From Sipunculus nudus (lineage: Eukaryota > Annelida > Sipuncula > Golfingiida > Sipunculidae), in NCBI GenBank assembly GCA_026874595.1, contig CM049316.1, positions 11,708,839-11,772,838 on the forward strand: 64,000 nt of DNA, given 5' to 3'. Positions within the stretch are counted from its first letter, which is position 1. Each line of letters opens with the position of its first letter. Shown here in pieces: positions 51,301 through 52,460 of this stretch. Under the pieces are notes generated by a model. It was not told the origin of the DNA. It was given only the letters and a program-made list of their open reading frames with translations, and searched no databases. The position numbers and the translations under genes are program-made.

Positions 51301-52221
51301 GGTTGAAACTCTCCTATATTTGAAATTTCTAGCATCATTTGACATAATGTTATCTAAGTGAATATTCATGTCCCCAAGATAGATATTTGTAGTCTTGGTT
51401 CCAATGTTTACTTCCATATGTGTAGTTAAATTTTCAATAAAATCGCACACACATGATTTAAAGTTGTATATTTTTACTCATTTCAACTTTGATATTATTC
51501 TTATCTATCAAAGCAATACCACCCCAGTTTGCTTTCTGTCTCTTACTTATGGAACAAATAAAATGGCATAACCAGTTTAAAGTATACTCCTTGTTGATAT
51601 AACATTTACTTCTTCAGTATCTTTAATACAGGTTTCAGTAATAAATAGCAGATCAAGGGTTCTCTCACATATATAACACTGAATATCACTTCTTTTAGAG
51701 CATATTGATCTAATGTTTACCAATGAGGCTCTAATTCTGGATTTATCAAATGTTTTTTGTTGTTGCTGTTGTTTAGAAAGCTTACACAAGTTGGATATAA
51801 AAACCACACTTGGTGCTCTGTTTGACTCAGTTCTCATGGAAATAATCCTGTGAATACGGTGAAATAAGTTCCTACCTGCCCATGATCTTCTGTAGGAATT
51901 CACTCTTTCATAGTTCTTTATCCCTATATGTATATTCTCGATTTAATTTCTGATGAAAATAAAGATATAAGCGTGAATTTCCGTAGGCTTAACAATTCAT
52001 TTTTACTGTAGTGTGTAACAGAATTCTAGGATTTCATAAAATAATACTCATACATGGCTTCGGCTGAGAACCATGACCCATGGGTCCCTTGTTATTTAAG
52101 GAGGTGGCTCGTTTACTGGCAGAGGGTCTGGCTGACGTACGGGTTGATCCTCTGCTTTATCGAGCATGTGCGTTAGATATAAAATATTACTGTGTGGACG
52201 TACCACCTGGAAAAGGAAAGC
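3780..52221 (+). CDS. GLG1: GLG1 (Golgi apparatus protein 1)-like gene, 21 recognised exons, several reading-frame breaks
   Basis: Conceptual translation of 21 consecutive exons follows vertebrate GLG1 (MG-160, ESL-1, cysteine-rich FGF receptor) in order, with the spaced Cys pairs of the GLG1 repeat (patterns such as C-x-x-D-I-x-x-x-C and C-L-x-x-H). Known role of the family: a type I membrane sialoglycoprotein of the Golgi, made of about 16 Cys-rich repeats, binding FGFs and, as ESL-1, E-selectin, and affecting TGF-beta maturation. Exons sum to about 2.76 kb (about 920 codons) against about 1180 residues in human; the signal-peptide exon(s) and the last repeat/TM part are not assigned. All introns are GT-AG. 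Breaks: TGA at 4329, exon 11 end, A7 run in exon 13, TAA at 32963, deletion in exon 20. Homology is from memory of the family, not a search. It may be a pseudogene, or a real gene with assembly errors. Confidence 0.85.
4137..4355 (+). CDS. GLG1: GLG1-like exon 2, contains in-frame TGA
   Basis: Acceptor TTATTAG, donor GTAAGTATG, 219 nt, phase 0 to phase 0. It encodes LPECNKLPHGKGQVIPCL, the NHQRNVSDNNC stretch and IIFGDNRLIYKL, matching human GKGYMVSCLVDHRGN and IIFSDYRLI. After the Cys of DIERQGC comes TGA (4329-4331), where human has Gly (KCGSIR). The eight codons after the stop still keep length and phase to the next exon (RVNRTDQS joined to AKHSQGE; human SIRLGEKD then AHSQGE). The stop therefore looks like a GGA-to-TGA change inside an otherwise normal exon. 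A weaker GT at 4326 could end the exon early but would break the phase. Confidence 0.85.
4540..4960 (-). mobile_element. LINE reverse-transcriptase C-terminal fragment (CR1/Jockey-like)
   Basis: On the - strand, frames read QNTAARIITRKSK, then HITQILNKCTGYRWN and, in another frame, MYWLPVEFRIQLNILFNTYK and ALHGLDPLYV. These are the hallmark of the RT thumb/C-terminal region of non-LTR retrotransposons (usually LHWLPVxxRIxFKILLLTYK and ALHGLAPxYL). It is a truncated and frame-broken relic in GLG1 intron 2. Confidence 0.75.
6156..7372 (+). mobile_element. pogo/Tigger-like Tc1-mariner element, internally deleted (~1.2 kb)
   Basis: The ends are inverted: CAGTGGAACCCCGCC, then TTGCGACCACCCC on the left, and GGGTGGTCGTATTTG, then TGGGGTTCCACTG on the right. 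TA precedes the left end; the right flank is CATA. Near the ends are repeats of AATTACGACCA. Inside, 6843-7064 encodes a CENP-B/pogo-type helix-turn-helix remnant (RSQHQIAQQFSVGKLKC, then ILKRKAKYMKA). No DDE domain is visible, so the copy is non-autonomous. Confidence 0.8.
7652..7897 (+). CDS. GLG1: GLG1-like exon 3
   Basis: Acceptor TTCTTGCAG, donor GTCAGTGATG, 246 nt (82 codons), phase 0 to 0, open throughout. It contains AKHSQGETIECL, FAELQADDYHMDRSLFFACR and VYTCLYKHKFQKGM. The human counterparts are AHSQGEVVSCL, VAELSSDDFHLDRHLYFACR and VYKCLFNHKFEESM. This is one of the best-conserved stretches in the window. Confidence 0.93.
8344..8527 (+). CDS. GLG1: GLG1-like exon 4
   Basis: Begins after ATACCTAG with TGT and ends at GAAG before GTACGTG; 184 nt, phase 0 in and 1 out. 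It reads CQHQLVRRQKMIQEDYK, later FASRCNNDIERQRC and SHVLLCLQSASKE. This corresponds to human CREALTTRQKLIAQDYK, SCKSDLKKYRC and SYLLMCLESA. Open reading frame intact. Confidence 0.92.
8528..9769 (+). other. Intron 4, no recognised element
   Basis: AT-rich with no ORF, TIR or repeat that I can name; ordinary GT-AG intron. Confidence 0.6.
9770..10023 (+). CDS. GLG1: GLG1-like exon 5
   Basis: Acceptor TTTTATCAG, donor GTAAGTACAG, 254 nt, phase 1 in and 0 out. It encodes QPECTREMKGIRRSLMEDI, SPDILKGCSSELKQYC and GKTLHCLMNLARP; human has SSECQGEMLDYRRMLMEDF, SPEIILSCRGEIEHHC and GRTLHCLMKV. The C-terminal part (QDEKDGKGHNRLGRK) is longer and more basic than in human. A dispersed repeat starts only about 70 bp past the donor. 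Confidence 0.92.
10090..10300 (+). repeat. Family A repeat fragment next to exon 5
   Basis: CTATAGTGATCGGTGG, CCCAAGGCACAAACCATAAC and AGGTTAGAGTGACCTGTATT; single partial unit. Confidence 0.55.
10301..12729 (+). other. Rest of intron 5
   Basis: Mostly AT-rich unique-looking sequence. The only structure seen is the small tandem repeat at 12000-12345. Confidence 0.55.
12000..12345 (+). repeat. Small tandem repeat, ~143-bp spacing
   Basis: ATTTTCGGCAAAATCGGCGC (about 12137) recurs as ATTTTCGGAAAAATCTGCGC (about 12280), each followed by ATTTAAT and GTCAC. CATATAACGGTA occurs near both edges (about 12007 and 12330). Confidence 0.5.
12730..12848 (+). CDS. GLG1: GLG1-like exon 6
   Basis: Acceptor TAATGCTGCAG, donor GTAAGTTAG, 119 nt, phase 0 in and 2 out. 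It reads LEVLLKEVAVGEDYRVDP, then VAEACQPAINIACSDI. Human has LQTLIQETDPGADYRIDR and NEACESVIQTACKHI. Reading frame open. Confidence 0.92.
13264..13975. repeat. Probable non-autonomous element with GTACCTGTACC-type ends (~0.7 kb)
   Basis: The left part (13264-13420) repeats TTGTACCTGTATCTAGGTAC, TTGTACCTGTG and TACCTGATACCTGTACC. The right part (13885-13975) repeats ACCTGTACCCAGGTATTT and TTGGACCTGTACC. Both flank unrelated sequence. No coding capacity or clear target duplication is seen. A hAT-type MITE is a guess only. Confidence 0.35.
14040..15450 (+). repeat. Family A repeat block (about three units, ends in ATGACCCATGGGTCACTTGT)
   Basis: Units near 14390, 14870 and 15175 carry TTAACAGGGCACAAATCGTA or variants, CCTGAGAGGTTC, AGGTCACAGTGACCTATATT (14632-14651) and GGTGGCGCCACCTGC. 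The block ends with GAGCATCATGACCCATGGGT, then CACTTGTTTT. Confidence 0.7.
15955..16140 (+). repeat. Two decayed tandem copies of the exon 7 acceptor and exon start
   Basis: Sequences like TTGGTCTTACAG followed by GGTGATTGGTTGC (AG at 15981-15982), and TTGGTCTTCCAG followed by AGCGCCTGGTTGCC (AG at 16102-16103), parallel the real exon 7 start, GGTATTACAG then AGTGATTGGCTGTC. Copy 2 still reads GCLLEHID in the exon frame. They carry no donor or exon end and are most simply local duplications, not exons. Confidence 0.75.
16173..16274 (+). CDS. GLG1: GLG1-like exon 7
   Basis: Acceptor GGTATTACAG, donor GTGAGAAAC, 102 nt, phase 2 to 2. It encodes VIGCLMEHIDTDKMQEEC and HLLELQYFISRKS; human has LSCLMEHLYTEKMVEDC and RLLELQYFISRDW. 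Two degraded copies of the acceptor and exon start lie just upstream (about 15961-16010 and 16087-16135), so the true acceptor is the third of three similar ones. Confidence 0.92.
16300..16380. repeat. (TA)n microsatellite
   Basis: Interrupted TA repeat (with CTTTATATAT units) starting about 26 bp after the exon 7 donor. Confidence 0.95.
16984..17155 (+). repeat. Family A repeat fragment
   Basis: AAGGTCAATGTGACCTACAT, then CAGCTGAGCATCATAGCCAA and AGGGCTACTTGTTTA; the right end of one element, between exons 7 and 8. Confidence 0.6.
17297..17465 (+). CDS. GLG1: GLG1-like exon 8
   Basis: Acceptor GTGTTTCAG, donor GTAAGTGAA, 169 nt, phase 2 in and 0 out. It reads LGPALYKHCHSDATSLC, then LIFKCLFNHLKRQS. 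Human has LDPVLYRKCQGDASRLC and AVFSCLYRHAYRTE. Open. Confidence 0.92.
17466..17918 (+). other. Intron 8, nothing recognised
   Basis: AT-rich; ATCGATTAAATATCGATTAA near 17727 is the only palindromic piece. Confidence 0.6.
17919..18056 (+). CDS. GLG1: GLG1-like exon 9
   Basis: Acceptor GCTTACAG, donor GTAAAGG, 138 nt, phase 0 to 0. It encodes LTRGCSFEIKRVLRQRAVRL, then EPCMLDLGQLCSERT; human has LSRECRAEVQRILHQRAMDV and DKCLIDLGKWCSEKT. Open. Confidence 0.92.
18251..18400 (+). CDS. GLG1: GLG1-like exon 10
   Basis: Acceptor GTTTATAG, donor GTATGTCAC, 150 nt, phase 0 to 0. It reads EIDCLQMNFEALSRDCKDAI, then LMKSCTPMIKVFCK; human has ELECLQDHLDDLVVECRDIV and LMRACEPIIQNFCH. An imperfect tandem copy of the exon end and donor follows directly. 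Confidence 0.9.
18380..18482 (+). repeat. Imperfect ~50-bp tandem duplication across the exon 10 donor
   Basis: The stretch with ATTCTGTAAGGTATGTCACG and later GGACAACACC is followed by a second version with ATTCTGTAATGTAGGTCACA and GGACAACGG. The second copy has a poorer donor-like sequence. The duplication spans the end of exon 10 and the start of its intron. Confidence 0.65.
18483..20003 (+). other. Rest of intron 10; GC-richer insert of unknown type
   Basis: From about 18820 to 19600 base composition rises, with GTCGAGGCAACTTCGGAGTC and TTTGTGACGGCTCGG, suggesting an old inserted element. A tRNA-like GTGGTCTAAGGGTAGAGCAC lies at 19196-19215. Neither an LTR pair nor an intact tRNA/SINE could be shown. 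Confidence 0.35.
20004..20093 (+). CDS. GLG1: GLG1-like exon 11, 3' boundary unusual
   Basis: Acceptor CAATTTCAG. The in-frame end is at CGA before GTAAGC (90 nt, phase 0 to 0). It reads DEKEEDHNPGGVIECLINY, then MNEQCR; human has DSGDLMECLIQNKHQKDMNEKC. Homology continues past this donor as VSIEHHQLL (20094-20120), matching human IGVTHFQLV. The ancestral exon thus probably ended near 20121, where a GT (20122) exists but would break the frame with exon 12. Confidence 0.82.
20140..21711 (+). other. Intron 11, nothing firmly recognised
   Basis: The region 20640-21080 is less AT-rich and has frames of about 90-108 codons on both strands without family resemblance. Otherwise featureless. Confidence 0.45.
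21712..21800 (+). CDS. GLG1: GLG1-like exon 12
   Basis: Acceptor TTTTACATAG, donor GTAGGTTT, 89 nt, phase 0 in and 2 out. It encodes ISLIDYRFRYKFKEACEP and KECPGVSS; human has QMKDFRFSYKFKMACKED and KLCPNIKK. The following intron holds the Harbinger transposon. Confidence 0.9.
21878..21912. repeat. C-rich low-complexity tract
   Basis: CCCCCCCACCCCCACCCCCC followed by ACCCCCTCCCC, about 80 bp after the exon 12 donor. Confidence 0.9.
21913..23224 (+). other. Intron 12, left of the Harbinger element
   Basis: Holds a small inverted motif, ACAGCGCTT (about 22070) and AAGCGCTGT (about 22103). Just before the transposon lies a reversed family A end (AAGTGACCTCTGGGTCATGA, then TGCTCAGCTGAC, about 23172-23203). 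No coding sequence recognised. Confidence 0.5.
23225..23270 (+). repeat. Left terminal inverted repeat of the Harbinger element
   Basis: AGCCCCGTTCCCACTTTCAG, then GAATTTGACGCCGAATT and CCACGA; the reverse complement of the right end (28210-28255) with few differences. Confidence 0.9.
23272..23635 (+). repeat. Left subterminal TCGT/CGTAG motif array of the Harbinger element
   Basis: Between the left TIR and the MADF start, short motifs such as TTCGTAGG, GTCGTAGATG, CTCGTAGC, TTCGTGG, GTCGTAAC and AGTCGTGTCAGTGTCGTCA recur every 10-25 bp, mainly in the + orientation; ACGA versions appear towards 23520-23580. Subterminal repeats of this kind are commonly transposase or accessory-protein binding sites; that role is inferred. 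Confidence 0.7.
23672..26047 (+). CDS. Harbinger MADF/Myb-SANT-like DNA-binding protein (4 exons, 463 aa)
   Basis: Exons 23672-24104, 24585-24757, 25049-25288 and 25502-26047 join in frame with GT-AG introns to 464 codons including the stop. The N-terminus is basic (MPPKSKSKRRKNR). About residues 95-200 look like a MADF/Myb-SANT-like domain: LGEWFRENECFYNKKLKIY, then YQQLKNFFDGMRTRYGKIT and TIYNTFRFLDTHI. The third exon is acidic and Ser-rich, then basic. The last exon has a helix (LIERADKAAELRR) and a long Gln/Pro/Ser/Thr-rich tail. In Harbinger elements the companion Myb-like protein brings the transposase to the nucleus and transposon ends; that role is inferred here. AATAAA lies near 26309. 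Confidence 0.85.
26309..26350. terminator. Convergent polyadenylation signals of the two Harbinger genes
   Basis: AATAAA on + (in GTGTATAAATAAAACC, about 26309) and TTTATTG, i.e. CAATAAA on - (about 26340), lie about 30 bp apart, so the two convergent transcripts probably end in an overlapping 3' region. Confidence 0.55.
26417..27846 (-). CDS. PIF/Harbinger transposase, DDE_Tnp_4 / HARBI1-like (2 exons, ~428 aa)
   Basis: Exon 1 is complement 27846-26870 and exon 2 complement 26726-26417, joined at HR (donor GTATGT, acceptor CACCAG). The start ATG at 27846 gives MFCDLATFQEAALDEEE; an upstream open stretch begins only with a non-ATG codon. The DDE nuclease core shows GALDGKHIAIRCPP (Asp about 190), GANGSCSDGGIF (Asp about 240), VGDDAFGLRTWLMKPYP and RRVVENGFG (Glu about 317). 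The N-terminal part has a basic run and an HTH-like region (ALEPGIRIAITLRYMATGDS). Exon 2 holds the usual end (IVMAACVMHNLL). All three catalytic acidic residues are present and no break is seen. Its 3' end converges with the MADF gene. Confidence 0.93.
27918..28209 (+). repeat. Right subterminal TCGT/CGTAG motif array of the Harbinger element
   Basis: Upstream of the transposase start, motifs such as AGTCGTATGGGCGTCGTG, ATCGTAGCTCAGTCGTGG, ATCGTAGAAAC, AGTCGTAGCATATCGTAC and TTCGTGCAG recur every 8-15 bp, all on the + strand. It is the counterpart of the left array but in direct, not inverted, orientation. Confidence 0.7.
28210..28255 (-). repeat. Right terminal inverted repeat of the Harbinger element
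   Basis: Reads TCGTGGTGATTCGGCGTCAA, then ATTCGTGAAAGTGGGAACG and GGGCT; pairs with the left end at 23225-23270. Confidence 0.9.
28427..28542 (+). CDS. GLG1: GLG1-like exon 13, frame shifted within an A7 run
   Basis: Acceptor TATTTTCAG, donor GTAAGGAG, 116 nt. The first part reads ADIIKCLSEILRGVTLRDKK, like human VDVVICLSTTVRNDTL. After an A7 run near 28482-28488 the frame meets TAG. The +1 frame instead gives HRIPKKCRKQLKFELLQR, matching human HRVSLKCRRQLRVEELEM. With six A's the exon would be 115 nt and leave phase 0, as exon 14 needs. Either a real one-base insertion or a homopolymer assembly error. Confidence 0.88.
28556..31117 (+). other. Intron 13, mixed AT-rich sequence
   Basis: Includes the possible THAP fragment (29568-29855) and a G9 tract near 30150. 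The block 29280-29560 is GC-richer than its surroundings. No transposon ends found. Confidence 0.4.
29568..29855 (+). pseudogene. Possible THAP-type zinc-finger fragment (decayed)
   Basis: The frame starts MSQCQAVDYSNRQVNTTRIA, then FFMIRNCRRDPSKRELAQKR, and has NSVPCSGHPSF about 50 residues in. This follows the THAP layout (C-x-x-x-C-S-N-R, a hydrophobic/basic middle, and C-S-x-H-F), but the second zinc-binding Cys is Tyr and the AVPTM-type end is absent. THAP domains occur in host regulators and in P-element-type transposases. It lies in intron 13 with no clear continuation. Weak. Confidence 0.3.
31118..31520 (+). repeat. Dispersed repeat D, copy 1 (CRE-containing)
   Basis: Direct repeat of 38791-39200. 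Shared words include TGATTTGATTGGCT, TCTAGTAATGCATG, TGTGCTTTTACTGAGATCTA, GTGACGTCACTGCCGAG, AATCACACAACCTCATGTTT and TTTTCATAGGCAAT. It lies in intron 13, 150 bp before exon 14. Contains a perfect TGACGTCA (31313-31320). Confidence 0.75.
31668..31760 (+). CDS. GLG1: GLG1-like exon 14
   Basis: Acceptor ATATTCCAG, donor GTGAGTAAAC, 93 nt, phase 0 to 0. It reads GENIKLDEELEEMCEKDV, then LCSNVVPGKGH; human has TEDIRLEPDLYEACKSDI and FCSAVQYGNAQ. Open. Confidence 0.9.
32957..33028 (+). CDS. GLG1: GLG1-like exon 15, contains in-frame TAA
   Basis: Acceptor TTGTTTCAG, donor GTGAGTGTAG, 72 nt, phase 0 to 0. In the phase-consistent frame: M-L-stop-C-L-R-R-R, then KESLSRPCRKLIFQRE. Human has IIECLKENKKQLSTRCHQKV. 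The stop (TAA, 32963-32965) stands where human has Glu before the conserved Cys-Leu, so a GAA-to-TAA change is the simplest reading. Confidence 0.82.
33600..33822 (+). mobile_element. LTR-retrotransposon fossil: LTR end with tRNA-Pro-type primer-binding site
   Basis: Two bases after a TGTAACA end comes TGGGGGCTCGTCC, the first 13 bases of the primer-binding site complementary to tRNA-Pro used by many retroviruses and Ty3-type elements. The preceding 200 bp is GC-richer than its surroundings and may be the LTR; its start is unclear. No gag or pol follows (an AT microsatellite does), so it is a broken fragment. Confidence 0.35.
33829..33880. repeat. (AT)n microsatellite
   Basis: About 26 uninterrupted AT units directly after the tRNA-Pro-type primer-binding site. 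The Tyr-Ile-repeat reading frames over it are artefacts. Confidence 0.98.
35744..35809 (+). CDS. GLG1: GLG1-like exon 16
   Basis: Acceptor GTTTGTGTAG, donor GTAGGAG, 66 nt, phase 0 to 0. It encodes KLEAYDQETDYKLMHVCRKM and IQ, like human MMDPELDYTLMRVCKQMIK. Open. Confidence 0.9.
36192..36315 (+). CDS. GLG1: GLG1-like exon 17
   Basis: Acceptor TATTGGCAG, donor GTGAGCAC, 124 nt, phase 0 in and 1 out. It reads THCKDKMPHEILECLKRRKD, then FDEYCLDLVMEREEMQNK; human has RFCPEADSKTMLQCLKQNKN and KCKQMITKRQITQN. Open. A dispersed repeat begins 26 bp past the donor. Confidence 0.9.
36342..37404 (+). repeat. Dispersed repeat C with tandem ~307-bp units
   Basis: Begins with a small hairpin (TAGCCCT at 36342, AGGGCTA at 36365), then GTCGTCATCCAAGCCGTCCG and GCGTCCGTTAAC. 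Two internal units resemble each other (TATTGGGTGGATTG near 36543; CACTGGGTGGAGTG near 36841; both followed by TGCTGCACG and TTTGGGG). It ends TTGGCTACTTGTTGATAAT, the terminus type shared with the other repeats. It starts 26 bp after the exon 17 donor. Confidence 0.6.
38301..38443 (+). CDS. GLG1: GLG1-like exon 18
   Basis: Acceptor GTATTATCTAG, donor GTCTGTAAA, 143 nt, phase 1 in and 0 out. It reads DYRLNVELQEKCTRDINKYC, then EDEETEGKVINCLRVKFSKK; human has DYRLNPMLRKACKADIPKFC and DSELEGQVISCLKLRYADQ. Open. Confidence 0.93.
38791..39200 (+). repeat. Dispersed repeat D, copy 2 (CRE-containing)
   Basis: Same orientation as 31118-31520 and of similar length, again with TGTGACGTCACTGCCGAG. Differences are scattered substitutions and short indels, so these look like two separate old insertions of one family. 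No ORF. Confidence 0.75.
39467..39865. repeat. Left subterminal GATC array of the 4.3-kb element
   Basis: Roughly thirty GATC words within 400 bp, mostly as TGATCA, AGATCA or GGATCAC, spaced about 6-20 bp apart. It also has TTAATAAGAGATC, mirrored at the right end as CTAATAAGAGATC. Confidence 0.8.
39866..42275. other. Interior of the 4.3-kb element, no recognised coding region
   Basis: AT-rich. The longest + frame (40644-41003, 119 codons) has a hydrophobic start and several Cys but matches nothing I know. At 41150-41390 there is a short GC-richer block with a C11 tract. Confidence 0.4.
42276..42476. repeat. (TA)n microsatellite cluster inside the 4.3-kb element
   Basis: Several runs of TA (42280-42312, 42350-42370, 42407-42475) separated by short unique pieces. 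Confidence 0.95.
42890..43245. other. GC-richer island inside the 4.3-kb element, possible captured or relic coding fragment
   Basis: This stretch is clearly richer in G and C than the surrounding AT-rich interior. One + frame reads PTFPPPIPAAETQPCHSRT, EIDLVNDTVSRPITLVLAVS and AIWTVLTGFPS; another is Cys/His-rich (RSCERHCFETHHPCTC). Stops interrupt all frames upstream. I recognise no family. It may be a captured fragment or a decayed ORF. Confidence 0.3.
43408..43700. repeat. Right subterminal GATC array of the 4.3-kb element
   Basis: Dense GATC words (TGATCAATTGTGATCAG, ACTGATCAGAACTGAT, GGATCACAAATGATCAG), including two tandem copies of ATCACTCCAGGATCACTTAA just inside the right TIR. Confidence 0.8.
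44302..44403 (+). CDS. GLG1: GLG1-like exon 19
   Basis: Acceptor CTATTTATAAG, donor GTAAGAAAT, 102 nt, phase 0 to 0. It reads SLSAPCRKYMTNLISDSQLD, then YRQDPLLAKACDQE; human has RLSSDCEDQIRIIIQESALD and YRLDPQLQLHCSDE. Open. Confidence 0.9.
44755..45800 (+). repeat. ~160-bp tandem array with YY1-like CAAGATGGC motifs
   Basis: Units begin with CAAGATGGCGTCCAAGATGG (44772), CCAAGATGTCGGCCAAAATG (44931), CAAGATGGCGTCCAAAATGG (45095), AAAGATGGCTTCAAAATGG (45457), CCAAGATGTCAGACAA (45623) and CAGGATGGCCACC (45785). The unit between 45095 and 45457 has lost the motif. Shared filler: ATCATTACGTATTTATGTCA and AGAGTTGTAATTTTGG. Spacing about 160-175 bp. Confidence 0.75.
45801..48914 (+). other. Rest of intron 19
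   Basis: Apart from the family B repeat (46830-47512) it is AT-rich, without ORFs or recognisable elements. Confidence 0.45.
46830..47512 (+). repeat. Family B repeat (GACCTTGACC-rich)
   Basis: Repeated GGTGACCTTGACCTTGATCT-type phrases, then GGTCAAAAGTCAATTTTAGT and CACATCTGAAGTAAATCTCA. It ends GAGCATCATAACTCATTGAT, then CATTTGTT. Same family as 61476-62296. Confidence 0.55.
48915..49009 (+). CDS. GLG1: GLG1-like exon 20, with frame break and loss of a Cys
   Basis: Acceptor ATCTTTGTAG, donor GTAAATTAG, 95 nt where a multiple of 3 is expected. The first half reads IKDHCIEHIPVGGYVQ (human ISSLC, then TGQVE). The second half, in another frame, reads RALAAGKITKPSCQK (human VNLLKIKTELCKK). The Cys-Leu pair expected between them is missing, as if about 4 or 7 nt had been lost near 48958-48966. 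Confidence 0.75.
49033..49475 (+). repeat. Family B repeat, 5' portion
   Basis: ATGTCTCCCTCCATGGGAGA, CGTCTGTCGTTGTCTGTAGG and GGCTTGACCTGGATCTTCAA. It matches the start of the 61.5-kb copy and begins about 25 bp after the exon 20 donor. Confidence 0.5.
50246..50470 (+). mobile_element. tRNA-derived SINE
   Basis: A tRNA-like head with box-B-type GACCCGGGTTCGATCCCCGG (50287-50306) and an A-box-like AATCGAGGGGTAAAACGC. A conserved-looking central part follows (CCGGTGGTTTTCCCGGGTTC, TCCGGTTTCCTCCACC), then an AT-rich tail (ATCCATGTTAAATAAATTAG). Its end abuts the LINE 3' relic on the opposite strand. Assignment to a named SINE superfamily (e.g. DeuSINE) would need a library search. Confidence 0.75.
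50479..51905 (-). mobile_element. LINE relic with endonuclease N-part and RT C-end, RT core deleted
   Basis: On the - strand, 51903-51577 reads RIRASLVNIRSICSKRSDIQ and LDLLFITETCI (start of an APE-type endonuclease). Then come GDMNIHLD (about 51360) and SDHSTD (about 51185), typical of the endonuclease end. Around 50925-50890 is WFDKKLQTEIRTRRAKERVW. At 50709-50479 lies KSKKGISPKYIVDMLP, then RSFSYFGPSIWNSLPYHL, the RT C-terminal signature. The element is too short for a full RT, so the core is missing; it has stops and frame changes. CR1/Jockey-type by motif. Confidence 0.75.
52101..52221 (+). CDS. GLG1: GLG1-like exon 21 (last confident exon)
   Basis: Acceptor GTTATTTAAG, donor GTGAGTATC, 121 nt, phase 0 in and 1 out. 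It reads EVARLLAEGLADVRVDPLLY, then RACALDIKYYCVDVPPGKGK; human has EVLNMLKESKADIFVDPVLH and TACALDIKHHCAAITPGRGR. Open. The next human segment (QMSCLMEALED) was not confidently found. The acceptor lies right after a copy of the ATGACCCATGGGTC repeat end (about 52071-52092). Confidence 0.92.
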
Positions 52222-52460
52222 GTGAGTATCGTTTCTCGTTACGCCATTCTGGGAAACTGCCTTGGATGGCCAACCATACCTTACGACTTTAGTCTAAATT
52301 CTTGGTGGTTTGTTGTAAAATGTTTGCGTAATTGTCAGTGTATTTGATATGATAGTATTCACAAATATTATCATGGTAAAAGAATAAAATGGATGGCGAT
52401 TTACAACATCATTTCCAAAAAAAAAGTACCTGAGAAACGTATAATATTGCGTCAGGATTT

